In this document: positions 1 to 8,778 of the stretch, one piece after another
Layout of the letters: every line of letters starts with the position of its first letter
How positions within the stretch are numbered: the stretch's first letter is position 1
Source: Pleurotus ostreatus/Saccharomyces cerevisiae fusant
Taxonomy: Eukaryota; Opisthokonta
DNA: 11,568 nt
Reading direction: 5' to 3'
Assembly (NCBI GenBank): GCA_024196135.1
Contig: JAMQCK010001140.1
Coordinates: 1 to 11,568 of the forward strand
The notes under the pieces: model-generated
What the model was told of the DNA's origin: nothing
Database searches by the model: none
Seen by the model: only the letters and a program-made list of their open reading frames with translations
Position numbers and translations under genes: made by a program

Positions 1-1499
1 GCTGCTGACGGGGCATGTTGCCGAAGTGAGTGGCTGCGCACGTATATCTGGCCCTTAGGTCTGATATACACGTCGCCAAGGTCTTTGTATGCGCCTTCAA
101 TCCTCAAGACCCGAATATCGTGGCGTCTGGGTAAGTTGTAGCGGTGTGCTGCGTGCATACTGTTCGACATCTGTTGTTCCCACCAGGTCGAAGGATGGCC
201 ATATCAACATATGGCGACTCAATGACCCTCCGGCCGACGGGTTCGCAACCCCGCCTCCACCACCTATCCGCTTCGATGCGGAGTCCACGATACCAGACAA
301 AGACCTGACTTCCATGTCATGGAGTCCCGATGGCAAGCTACTTGCGGTCGGTTCGTACGACAGGGTTTTCCGCATTCTTACCGTGGAGGGCAAGCTTTAT
401 TTCCAAGACGCCCTGCACTCGGTCAGGACATTCCTCGATAAGTGGCAATGCGGTCCTGACCATGCTGCAGGGGGCTATTTTCGTTGTGCGATACTCGCCT
501 AATGGAAAATACATCCTGACCGCTAGTCTGGACGGCACTGCTGCATTATGGAACCCCGCGAACAAGTCCCTCGTTCGGCAATATGAGGTGCACAAAGGTA
601 CCGTGATCTCAAACCGCTGTCGTGTCGCTTGGGGGCTTAGTTGATTGCAGATTGCTGTCTAGATGTATGCTGGATAACGGATGAATTGTGTGCGAGCTGC
701 GGGGCCGACGGGCGTGCCAATATCCTGAGCGTCAACCAACGGGAGCCTCTGAAGACTTTGTCGTACGTTCCCGGCAATGAAACAATCGCTGTAAGAGGTG
801 GCTCATCATTTGCAGAGGGCACGGTACGGAGATCAATCAGATTAAAGCCAACCGCGACGGCACGAAGCTGGCTACGTGCTCGGAAGACCGCACCGCTCGC
901 GTGTGGGATATTTCGCTAATCAGGGCATCTTCACCTGCGGGCGAAGATTTCCCGGGTCTGGGAATTACAGACCTGAGGTCCGTGGTGCTCGAAGGCCATG
1001 AAAAGGGCGTCAGCACGATCACATGGCAGCCCGCCCTGGTGGAGGGGGTCCCAGAACTCCTGGCTACGTATGTATCTTGCCCTTTCTTTTTTATTCTGTC
1101 TGACAGATGTGCGAATAGTTCCTCCTTTGACGGCACCGCGCGCTTGTGGGTCGCCAGAACGGGACGAAGTTGGGCTGTCTTCCGGGATAACAAGCGCGCC
1201 GTCTACGCCATCAGCTTCAGGCCTGACGGCAGATTCTTGGCCACCGGAAGCGGTGACGGATTTATGCACATATACAACGTCAAGGTATGGGACGCGGCCT
1301 CAGACGTGAATTGTACTCATGCCTTGCGCAGTCAAAAAAGCGCGTATGGTCTTGGTACGCTGGTCCTGTCAAGCAGGGCATCTTCGAGATCGAGTGGCAG
1401 GTGCTGGGTAAGAAGTACAATCGTATGGCGCTGGCTCTCGAGAACAAGGCGGTCGCCGTCATTGACATCAGCAAGGTTCCGGCTTTGCAATCCAGGTAG
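1..1499 (+). CDS. SIF2: TBL1/Sif2-like WD40 co-repressor subunit, 5'-truncated by the window
   Basis: Inferred exons: <1-25, 81-130, 187-421, 471-597, 651-762, 816-1067, 1119-1284, 1332-1499 (TAG). They give 377 residues forming eight WD40 blades in the order and with the spacing of human TBL1X/TBL1XR1 and yeast Sif2. Recognisable pieces are VASGSKDGHINIWRL (blade 1), MSWSPDGKLLAVGSYDR (2), RYSPNGKYILTASLDGT (3), LDVCWITDELCASCGADGR (4), LATCSEDRTARVWD (5), LLATSSFDGTARLW (6), ISFRPDGRFLATGSGDG (7) and a final GIFEIEW blade. In this family the protein is a subunit of a Set3C/NCoR-SMRT-type histone deacetylase co-repressor in the nucleus; the LisH oligomerisation domain would lie upstream of the window. 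The first base completes a codon begun outside. Intron 422-470 has a weak GTCAGG donor, but only that border keeps blades 2 and 3 in frame. Another WD40 protein with this blade order is possible but less likely. Confidence 0.8.
1068..1118 (+). other. Intron of the WD40 gene with two in-frame acceptors and no in-frame stop
   Basis: The donor GTATGT at 1068 can pair with an AG ending at 1106 or at 1118. Both choices stay in frame. The 1118 acceptor (51-nt intron, TCTGAC branch-like motif about 14-19 nt upstream) gives LLATSSFDGTARLW, which aligns residue for residue with the canonical WD40 strand. The 1106 acceptor leaves four extra residues (C, A, N, S) and a 39-nt intron with almost no distance between branch site and AG. 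The unspliced sequence is also open, so retention would insert 17 residues. I use 1118 in the gene model. Confidence 0.65.
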
Positions 1500-1669
1500 A
1501 CTCCCTGGCGTAGATACGCGGTGTACTTCTTCCGTTTTACTCTTGGGCCTGCTGCATTCCGGAATTGAACTTTTGGGTCCGTTCGGGCCTCGGACCGATG
1601 AGATGATCGCGCCTGGAAAGTCGATCAATCACTTCACGCGCATTGTTCTCCTCGTACACGACTCTCGCC
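1500..1669 (+). promoter_or_regulatory. Short tandem intergenic region between the WD40 gene and SYO1
   Basis: Only 170 bp must hold the 3' UTR of the WD40 gene and the promoter plus 5' leader of SYO1, so the two transcripts probably abut or overlap. The last 40 bp before the SYO1 ATG are pyrimidine-rich, as is common upstream of fungal start codons. I see no clear TATA box or polyadenylation signal. Confidence 0.45.
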
Positions 1670-4094
1670 ATGGGTAAATCACAGAAGAAGCGGTCGATGC
1701 GCCGGCACAACCCCGTGCGCGTCCCGGACTCGCATCTGCCAAAAGGACTGGCTTATGCGTCGTCCTCGTCGTCCAAGACCGAGGCAATTTTACCGATCAT
1801 ACAGAAGGTGCGTGCGTTCCCCTTCCCCCACTCGTTCCCACACTTACCTGAAGAAAGATGGAGAGCGTGGATGGTGCTGAGCGCAAATGGGCTTGCGTTG
1901 CGGTGTCCAACCTAATACAAAATGATCCCTCGACGCGGCGATTACTGCAGGGGAAGAACGTCGTCGGCGCGCTGATCACGAGATTGACGGACTCTGAGGA
2001 GGAAGTCGTCGTGGAGGCTATGGGATCTCTGAGGTATATCCTCATATGCTCAGTTCTTCTCCCGCGGAGCTCACCAGCAGCATAGGAACCTCTGCATCGA
2101 CGGTGGCTACGATATCTGCGCCGAGATGTATAACAAGAATATCCTTGCCCCCCTCAAGACCTTCGTACCCAAAGTGAGTATAACGCAATCACAAGTACAG
2201 CCTCTTACTTACCTATCGCAGATCTCCACCACGCTCTCGCAATACTTGTCCGGCGACAAGGCGACTCCGGAGAACGCACGAAAGCTGGTTTACGAATTCG
2301 CAGACAGTGTCATTACGACCCTGTGGTGTCTATCGTACGTCTTCCTAGCTGCTCACCTAGTCACTCATCCTTAGACTCGTAAGCGAAACCAACAACAAGG
2401 CGCTTAATGCCATCAACGAGATTAACCTCGTCCCCTTCCTCATGTCCTTCCTCGGCGCAAGGGATAAGCTTCCCATTGGAACTGTAACCTCTGCAGGTAA
2501 GTTCAACATCCGCCAAGGAGTCTGCGCATACTGATGATCCAATAGCGCAGTGCCTATACGTCCTTACCGATGACAACTTTCCCGCGATCCTCGAGACCAG
2601 GTCAAATCCTGACTATGTCACCTGCCTGCTCGAAATTGCGAAATCAGGTAGCTCCGGAAATGGGAAGGAAAAGGAGGAAACCGACACCAGGCCAACAACA
2701 CTCCGCGTACTCGCTGCAGGTAAATAATCCTTGAACCAACGCAGGATAGTGGTTGATCATTCCATAGGCATACTCCGCAACTTAGCACCTCTGCCACCAC
2801 CGACGGCGGCCTCCTTCGTCGATATTGACAAGGAGATTGTGCTTCCATTGTTGCAGCCCGTTGTTGCGGGAGTGGACCTGCAGGAGGTAGCCACTGTCGC
2901 TCAGCGCTGTATAGCACAGATCGTCAGCTAATCCCTGTCCCTGTGTGTCCGAAGTCGCTAACCAAATATACACAGGAAGCCGAACCACCAAAGGAGGGCG
3001 AAATGAAGCACGGGCCTAAATCCGATCATCTATCTGCTTCAGAAGCCGAGCTCGGCCAGCTTGAGGCGAAGTTGCGCACGCTGCAGCTTGCACTGGAGAT
3101 CTTGACCGGTACTTGCGCCACGCTACCTGATCCTGAACCTGAGGCGCATCCTACGGCCGATGAAGAGGAGGATGAGGACGAAGACGGCGACGTTGAAGTT
3201 GATGACGCCGCCGACACTGCGGCAGTCTCTTCCGACGTTGGTGCCACCCGTAGCTTCCTCCCCGCTCTGGTTCCCTCCTTGCTAGCCCTCGCCCAACCTA
3301 CTGCACTCTCCTTCCCCCCGCTAGCCGCTCCTGCCGCGCATCCGCCCACGACATCAGCGCTCAGTGCGATCCACATCTCCGCGCTCGAATGTCTGAACAA
3401 CATCTTCCTCGGCCTCGCTGCTTCGCCTAGCGCACAGGTCAGCAGCGATGTGGATGCGGGAAGACGGGTGTGGACCGGCTTGTGGTCCGCCCTCAGCGCC
3501 GTAGGCACGGAGTTTGGCGGCCTCGGTCAGGAGAGGCGGCGCGAAATGTGGGACATCTGCGCGGGAGTGCTCTGGGGCGCGGCTATCGTATGGAAGGGTA
3601 CACTGGTGAGTGGATTGTCCTTGTCCGCATTTGTGGCAAACGGCTGATTTGCCGCTCAGGTTCCCGAGGAGGAGCACGTCCGGGTGCTTACGCAGTATTG
3701 CGACTCTGCCGCGGATGAGCGTACGCGCGTCAAGTGCATCGGCGCGCTAGAGTGCCTCGCCCAGTGTCCCGAGGCGGTCGACGCGAACCGCGTCATCGCC
3801 GAATACCTCCTCACCGTTCTTCCTTCCGGCGGCTCTCCTCCGCGCCTCGGAACAGAGCCCGCGCTGCAGGCTGCCTCGGCCCTCATCGATATCTACTCGG
3901 ACGAGAACTTGCCGTACGACGTCAACTTCCGGCAGGGCGGATACCTTGCGCGGCTGGTGGATTCCGTGGAGGGTATGCGCAAGTTGGTGAAGGCGATCGA
4001 TAGGAAGAAGGAGCGCGATTTGAGGAGGCATGGGGAGGAGGTTCGGGATAATCTAGTCGCTTTCATCGAGTATAGGCGAGAGCTTGGATTGTAG
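1670..4094 (+). CDS. SYO1: Symportin Syo1 / HEATR3 homologue, 5S RNP (uL18-uL5) chaperone
   Basis: Inferred exons: 1670-1807, 1858-2033, 2086-2173, 2222-2334, 2375-2496, 2546-2719, 2768-2922, 2976-3605, 3660-4094 (TAG), giving 676 aa, the usual Syo1 length. In characterised fungi Syo1 binds Rpl5 (uL18) and Rpl11 (uL5) together, carries them into the nucleus with Kap104, and helps assemble the 5S RNP. Seen here: a basic N-terminus starting MGKSQKKRSMRRHNPVR (import-signal position), then ARM/HEAT-type helices such as AERKWACVAVSNLIQ, VVVEAMGSLRNLCIDGGYDI and LYVLTDDNFPAIL. An acidic insert at about residues 384-402 follows a leucine-rich helix (LRTLQLALEILTG); in Syo1 such an acidic loop takes part in Rpl11 binding. 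C-terminal HEAT repeats end in YRRELGL. The start is the first ATG in this frame and matches the family N-terminus. Intron 2923-2975 uses GTCAGC but has a good CTAAC branch; without it a TAA follows at once. I see no PY dipeptide in the N-terminal signal. Confidence 0.9.
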
Positions 4095-4829
4095 ATGTTT
4101 CGTCATGCTTGTATAGTTATGTGTATCGTTCAAGTCGTTCAGTCGGCTGTATCGCGGGTATCCTTCCGTGCCACAAAATGCATTCTCATAAGGCTTCCTC
4201 AATACGGCAGGTGAAAGCCTGTAGATAAGTACAAGCCAGGACCGACCTTACCTCGGCGCGAGCCTCAGTAGGTGGTACCGTCCTTCCCGAGGTGTTGCCA
4301 CTGACAAGCAAAGCACTCGGTCTTTCGTGAGATGATATAGCCATAAGGCATGCGTAGTGATCAGTTCCTCCCTGGATATACAGTGCATACGACCAGATGT
4401 GAGAGTATAATACAGTTGAGTGGATAAAGCCCTTCGATAAGTACGATCAGCGAGTATACCAGGCGACAGGCGGGTATTAAGTAGATATAGGTAGATATAC
4501 ACGATGGTGGCAGCGCAGAGCAGGCAGTCTAGGGGTATGCGCGCTCGCCCATCCATTCGAGAAAGGACAGTGGGGGTTATCAACAAGTAGTGGGAGATGT
4601 TGGAGACGTAGGGTGGGGATATAGTGTAGCGACTCTATGATTCGCCGCAGATGAATAGATAGCGATCCAAATGAGTGTCTGGTTTGTATGCGGGAACGTG
4701 AAGGACGCGATGGGGGGACTGATGCCAATAATGATAACACAGATGAGCCATGAGCAGAGATGGGGACGGGAGATGAAGGCGAGATGAGAGGCGACGCGCG
4801 GCCCAGGCACCGGCGCGGCGTGCTGACGC
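4095..4829. other. Convergent 3' intergenic region, no gene seen
   Basis: This 735-bp stretch separates the stop codons of SYO1 (+) and the orphan gene (-). It is clearly poorer in GC than the flanking exons and carries short reiterations: GATAAGTAC at 4224-4232 and 4436-4444, and repeated GTAGATA words around 4210-4220 and 4480-4500. Open frames exist on the minus strand (for example 4586-4248 and 4833-4477), but they have no recognisable domain and atypical composition. I read it as the two 3' UTRs and terminators; no convincing AATAAA-like signal can be assigned. Confidence 0.5.
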
Positions 4830-5961
4830 TCACGACGGGACGCTCGGGTCTGCGCTCCGTGGGCGCGCAAGGTCATTCGGCGACACAGCGGTCTTGCTCC
4901 GAGGGAGCGGGGGCACGGGTGTCTGCGCGAAATAGGGCGCCTCGTAGGGCAACGTCCGCTTGCGCTGCTGGGGCTTGCGGCCGCTGAACGGGGACTTGCT
5001 TCGACGCTCTGCGATGGTCGGGCTATCGAGAGCGGCCTGGTCTGAGGGAGAGTCTGAAGGGTACGCGTCAGCTACGGCATAGGGATATGTGGCAGGTGCC
5101 GGCGCAGCATTCCGAATAGGCGAGAGCGAGAAACAGACACATACCGGGCGTCATGGTCATCGAGCGCGTCAAAGCCTCCTTCTTGTTGTCCGGGCACGAT
5201 TTCCGTCTCGGGATCTGCGCCGGCTCGCCGACGAACGTAGCTGCCCGCGGCACATGCGGTGTCGAGGCCGTACGCGCAAAGTTGGGCTTTTGAGGTCCCT
5301 TCTCCCCACCCAGTGCCCGACGAATGTTCAAAGTGAAACTGCGCGTCTGCTGCACCTCCACCACGAGGCTCTCATCGAAACCGAATGGTGAGGAGGGCGT
5401 TCCGAGGTTTGGCGTCAGGGTCGCCGCGCGCGACGGTGGCGTGGGCGGCGTGAGCTCAAACGCAGACGGTAGCTCCTCGACGGGCGTCGTAGGCACCGAC
5501 TGGCATGTCTGCATTGCCTTTGGCGAGCAAGGACCCTTGCGGCGACGGCGCACGAGGATCTTGCTTGACAGTGGAATTTTGGAAGGGGAGGACGCCGAGG
5601 CCGGAGACAGAGAACCATCTGCAGAGACGATCCGTACTTGGGGTGCTGGACCGTCTGGAGGGGTAACGGGGACGGCAGTAGAGGAACCGCTCGAGCCAGA
5701 CTTGACCGACGGACTACGAGGGGTCTGTGATTGCCTCTTTCGGCGACGGAGGGTCTGAGGGAGGGCAGGGGGAGGGACTGGTAGCTGCATCGGTGAGATG
5801 TGGCCGAGCATCGCGTTGAGCAGCGCAGAAAGTACGCTCTGCAGAGCGCGTCAGTAGGTTGCATAGTACGCGCCGATCACGGGACATACCAGGAAGAAGC
5901 CAGTGCCAGCGAGGATCATCCTAGCCACGCCAATTATTGGCGCAGGAAGCGACGCGTCCAT
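4830..5961 (-). CDS. Unrecognised protein with N-terminal membrane anchor and Ser/Pro-rich tail
   Basis: Inferred exons on the minus strand: 5961-5890, 5838-5145, 5071-4830 (TGA), 335 aa. Intron 1 (5889-5839, 51 nt) has GTATGT, a TACTGAC branch and CAG; intron 2 (5144-5072, 73 nt) has GTATGT and TAG. Starting at the 5961 ATG rather than the internal ATG at 5811 adds residues 1-33 and creates one hydrophobic segment, about residues 15-35 (MILAGTGFFL then SVLSALLNAML), a signal anchor or single transmembrane helix. The rest looks disordered: rich in P, S and T with many SP/TP dipeptides (possible proline-directed kinase sites) and basic clusters at about 55-59 (RRRKR) and 121-125 (RRRRK). The one segment with ordinary composition is about 177-202 (FGFDESLVVEVQQTRSFTL, then NIRRALG). 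I recognise no family or function. A cytosolic tail on an ER or other membrane is the simplest inference; this is probably a basidiomycete-restricted protein. Confidence 0.7.
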
Positions 5962-6118
5962 TGCGATACAGAGCGATGAATTGGTGATGACTGCAAGAGA
6001 CAAGTGCGAAGCCGTTCACAAAGACACGGAGATGCAGCAGAGATCGCTCGGAAGTCGGCGAATGACGGTTCGGAGGACACGTAATGAGCGGCGGATGACT
6101 GCAAAGACACTAGGAAAT

Positions 6119-6137
6119 GGGCGCTTCCCGGGCGCTT
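6119..6137 (-). promoter_or_regulatory. Paired AAGCGCCC octamers upstream of the orphan gene
   Basis: Read on the minus strand, AAGCGCCC occurs twice (6137-6130 and 6126-6119) with an 11-bp start-to-start distance, one helical turn, about 160-175 bp upstream of the 5961 start codon. The GC core resembles E2F/MBF-type cell-cycle sites, but that is only a word-level similarity. Confidence 0.3.
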
Positions 6138-6927
6138 TTGCTGGCTGTCAAGCAGATGCGACGTGAAAGAGGGAAAAATGGGAACGCGCCCGAGGCAGCG
6201 CAGCGTTTTCTTTGCCCACGGCGGTTGCCGTGCATCTTGATGGGCATGCGCCTTGGCGGGCGTTGCCATGGCCGGTGTCCTCGGTCCTCGATTATCATGT
6301 TCTTCGCGCAAAAGTGCTGTGCGAGGCCCGAATGGCAAACGAAGGATCTGACGAATAGAAAACACGGACCTGTCGACCTCGGTCCTCGGTCCCAATCTTA
6401 TCTTGCTCCTTCGGGAAGTCTTTGTCCATCCTTGCCAAATGCAGTATCACTCCCGTCATGAACGAACATGTTCCGTCTTCAAGGCCGCAAGCTTCTGATG
6501 GATTACAGGAGCTCACTTGTGAACATCGCTAGTCACACAAATCCACCTTACAACAGTTCACGCACTTGTCATTTGCTAGCCGAACCCAATCCTGAAATGC
6601 TGCTGATACGGTCAGATGGGCGAGCGTGAGAAGGAGTGGATACAGGTCATTGAAAGAATTACTGTAGCTTGCAGGAGAACTCCATATGATCTGCGTTCAC
6701 GACCTCTTCATACGTCCCTCAACTGAAGACGGCTTGACGTCGGTCCGAGGTATTCGGCTGCGGCTGAATGGTAGGGTCCCGACTCATTTATGCCTTCAAT
6801 GCATATGGAAGGGATGGAAACTTTGGGATTCAAATATTCAAGTTTTGAAGTTTCTAGTGCGAGCAGAAGAAGGGAGGAGAACAAGGACGGGATGACGTTG
6901 AGTTGAACTCTTGACGGGGAAGGAGTG

Positions 6928-6941
6928 CCGGCAGTTGCCGG
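6928..6941. repeat. CCGGCA-GT-TGCCGG inverted repeat upstream of the GHITM-type gene
   Basis: Perfect 6-bp arms around a 2-bp spacer; a further TGCCGG lies at 6973-6978. The position, about 120 bp before the start codon, fits a binding site for a dimeric regulator, such as a zinc-cluster factor that reads CGG half-sites. Binding is inference only. Confidence 0.4.
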
Positions 6942-7058
6942 TCTGACGGATCAGGGAGTGACGCAATTCAATTGCCGGATGGACGCGCTGCCGTTCCGTG
7001 CTAGAAATTTCCCCCAAGTGCGCACCGCAAGCAGCCCTCTTTCCTTCCTACCACCACC

Positions 7059-8438
7059 ATGTTCCGCGTCGGCTTTGCGTCCGTTCGCCCCTTTGCGTCT
7101 ACGCGCGCTTTCACGGCGCCGACGAGCGCCCTTCGCTCGCAGGCGACCCGTCAACTCGCTTTCCAGCGGTCGTTTGGCACCTTCAAGCGCCCTCAGAATG
7201 TTAACCAGAAGGCCACGGAGCTGAAGGACCGCTTCTCGACTGCATTCAGCGCTGCTTTCAGGAGAACGTACTACCGCGAGCCTCCTGTCGTCCAGCGGGC
7301 TCAGCCCTTCGACTGGAAGCGGTTTGGGATGACTGCCGTGCGTAATCATAGAAGTACGATGTTTGCAAGTTGCTGACACACCGTAGGGAGCTGTCGCTGG
7401 TGCAACCGTACTCCTCGATGCTTTGATCAATGGCCAAACTGGCAACAGCCTTTCCGCCGTTGAGAGAGACTACCTGAAGGAGACCTTCATCTACACAGGG
7501 GGAGGCCTTACCCTTACTGCCATGGCTGCGCGCGCCCTCTTCACATCTGGAGCCGCGTTCCGCATCATGGCTGCCAACCCATGTACGTCTTGCGCTACTC
7601 AGACCTGACTCGAGACTGACGCTCCGATAGGGTTGGTCATGGGCGTCTCGCTCGTCGGCAGCATCGGGACCATGATGGGAGTGTACTACACCGACCCGTC
7701 TAACTCGGCTGTCAAGCACCTGTGCTGGCTTGTGCGTACACCTCTATACGCTCCTCTATGACGAAGTACTCACCTTGTAACAGGGTTTCAACGGGTTCCA
7801 AGCAGCGACTCTCAGCCCGCTGTACTTCATGAACCCCGCCATTCTTTCCCGCGCCGCCTTGTACACTGTGGGCTTGGTCGGTGGTCTCTCGTACGTCGGT
7901 GCGACGGCGAAGTAAGCAAATCCTCGTTCGCACCCGAGTTATCGAACTGACACGCGTCAGGAACGATACCTTCCTCTACCTCGGTGGACCTCTGCTCGGC
8001 GGTCTCTGCATCGTCGCTCTCAGCAGCCTTGCCCCCATGATCCTCCCTCTTGGTGTGCGTGGGCTCGCTGTCACCGAGGCCGTCTCCCTCTACGGTGGTC
8101 TCGCCGTCTTCGGGGGCATGGTTCTCTACGAGTACGTCCATCGCGATATTGCCTTGATGGATACAGACTGAGCCCTCATAGCACGCAGAAGATTCGCCAG
8201 CACGCCAAGATGGCCGAAGCGGGTGTCATGAAGAGGGATCGTACGTCGCTATGCATTTCCTCTTAGACCTACATACTGACCGTCCCTTTACAGCCCTTCG
8301 CGAGAGCATTGCCCTCGAGCTCGACATGATCAACATCTTGTACGTGTTATGATTATGTCCCCTGTCCGCTCAACTAACAGCCCCCGCAGCATTCGTTTGG
8401 TCCAGATCCTGGCGAACAACCAGAACAACCGCCGTTAA
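7059..8438 (+). CDS. GHITM: GHITM/TMBIM5-type mitochondrial Bax-inhibitor-1 family protein
   Basis: Inferred exons: 7059-7337, 7387-7582, 7631-7731, 7784-7911, 7961-8131, 8182-8240, 8294-8339, 8390-8438 (TAA), 342 aa, close to human GHITM (about 345 aa). Residues 1-50 form a presequence rich in R, S, A and F without acidic residues (MFRVGFASVRPFASTR at the start). Then come roughly seven hydrophobic segments from about residue 93 to 291, rich in Gly, Ala and Leu. The C-terminal family hallmarks are present: LYDTQKI with Asp about 292, then RDPLRESIALELDMINIFIR with Asp about 322, and a short basic tail. In the TMBIM family the two conserved aspartates form the di-aspartyl pH sensor and ion-path latch. 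Animal GHITM (TMBIM5/MICS1) is an inner-membrane protein tied to cristae structure, cytochrome c retention and Ca2+/H+ exchange; the same job here is inferred. The symbol is that of the animal orthologue. All introns are 48-53 nt. Confidence 0.92.
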
Positions 8439-8517
8439 GCGGCTTTAGCACCCTCCCCCCACTCTGTATAGTAAAGTAACGGTATTCATGGATGTACTAA
8501 TGATCAATGCGATCTCT

Positions 8518-8646
8518 TATGGACAGTGATTTAGTGACCTATGGTCAGTGTTTAGTGACCAATGGTGAGCGGTTTAGTGAACAATGGTCAGTGTTTAGTG
8601 ATCAATGGTCAGTGGTATAGTGACCGATGGTTAGTGTTTAGTGATC
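8518..8646. repeat. Minisatellite: six 21/22-bp units in three 43-bp dimers
   Basis: Six imperfect units of the form AATGGTCAGTGTTTAGTGATC lie head to tail at 8518-8539, 8540-8560, 8561-8582, 8583-8603, 8604-8625 and 8626-8646. Lengths alternate exactly 22, 21, 22, 21, 22, 21, so the true period is 43 bp repeated three times (129 bp). The 22-bp units carry an extra base before the (T)TTAGTG or TATAGTG part. The array begins 80 bp after the GHITM stop codon. Confidence 0.9.
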
Positions 8647-8661
8647 AGTGGCCCCGCTAGG

Positions 8662-8681
8662 CTCGGCGGGGGACCGCCGAG
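8662..8681. repeat. GC-rich perfect hairpin, CTCGGCGG stem
   Basis: An 8-bp perfect inverted repeat (CTCGGCGG and CCGCCGAG) surrounds the 4-base loop GGGA, 16 bp after the minisatellite and about 98 bp before the next ATG. It could be a terminator-like or leader hairpin, or a CGG-type zinc-cluster operator with inverted half-sites. Confidence 0.6.
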
Positions 8682-8778
8682 ACCGATGCTAGTCGCCCTT
8701 CAAATGATGAAGCGGTGCACGTTTCGTAAAGTTCCCTTTTCCCTCTTCCCCTCATCCCTATCCACGACTTCTTTTACC

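Larger units (their letters stand above)
5962..7058. promoter_or_regulatory. Divergent promoter region between the orphan gene and the GHITM-type gene
   Basis: The two flanking start codons point away from each other, so this 1.1-kb interval should hold both promoters and 5' leaders. The minus-strand side carries a pair of AAGCGCCC octamers (listed separately). The middle has two copies of CCTCGGTCCTCG at 6279-6290 and 6377-6388. The plus-strand side has a CCGGCA/TGCCGG palindrome at 6928-6941. The last 50 bp before 7059 are pyrimidine-rich and end in a strong start context (CCACCACC before ATG). Open frames crossing the region, such as 6395-5934 on the minus strand, show no family resemblance and I do not call them genes. 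Confidence 0.5.
8439..8778. other. Spacer between the GHITM-type gene and the monooxygenase gene
   Basis: This 340-bp spacer must hold the GHITM 3' UTR and the monooxygenase promoter. It is largely occupied by a minisatellite (8518-8646) and a GC-rich hairpin (8662-8681), both listed separately. The remaining 97 bp before the ATG are pyrimidine-rich near the end (TTCCCTCTTCCCCTCATCCC), a common fungal leader or initiator feature. I see no TATA box. Confidence 0.5.

Noticed and set aside
4248..4833. Minus-strand open frames of 112 and 118 aa in the convergent gap
   Set aside because: No family resemblance, low GC and repeat-like words; they lie where the 3' UTRs of two convergent genes should be.
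5068..5144. Ending the orphan protein at the first in-frame stop (about 5068), after MTMTPG
   Set aside because: GTATGT directly follows that point and a TAG acceptor restores a long in-frame exon with the same Ser/Pro-rich style to 4830, so the stop is intronic.
5934..6395. 153-aa open frame on the minus strand upstream of the orphan gene
   Set aside because: It overlaps the true first exon (5961-5890) in another frame, has no domain, and covers the expected promoter. Composition looks random.
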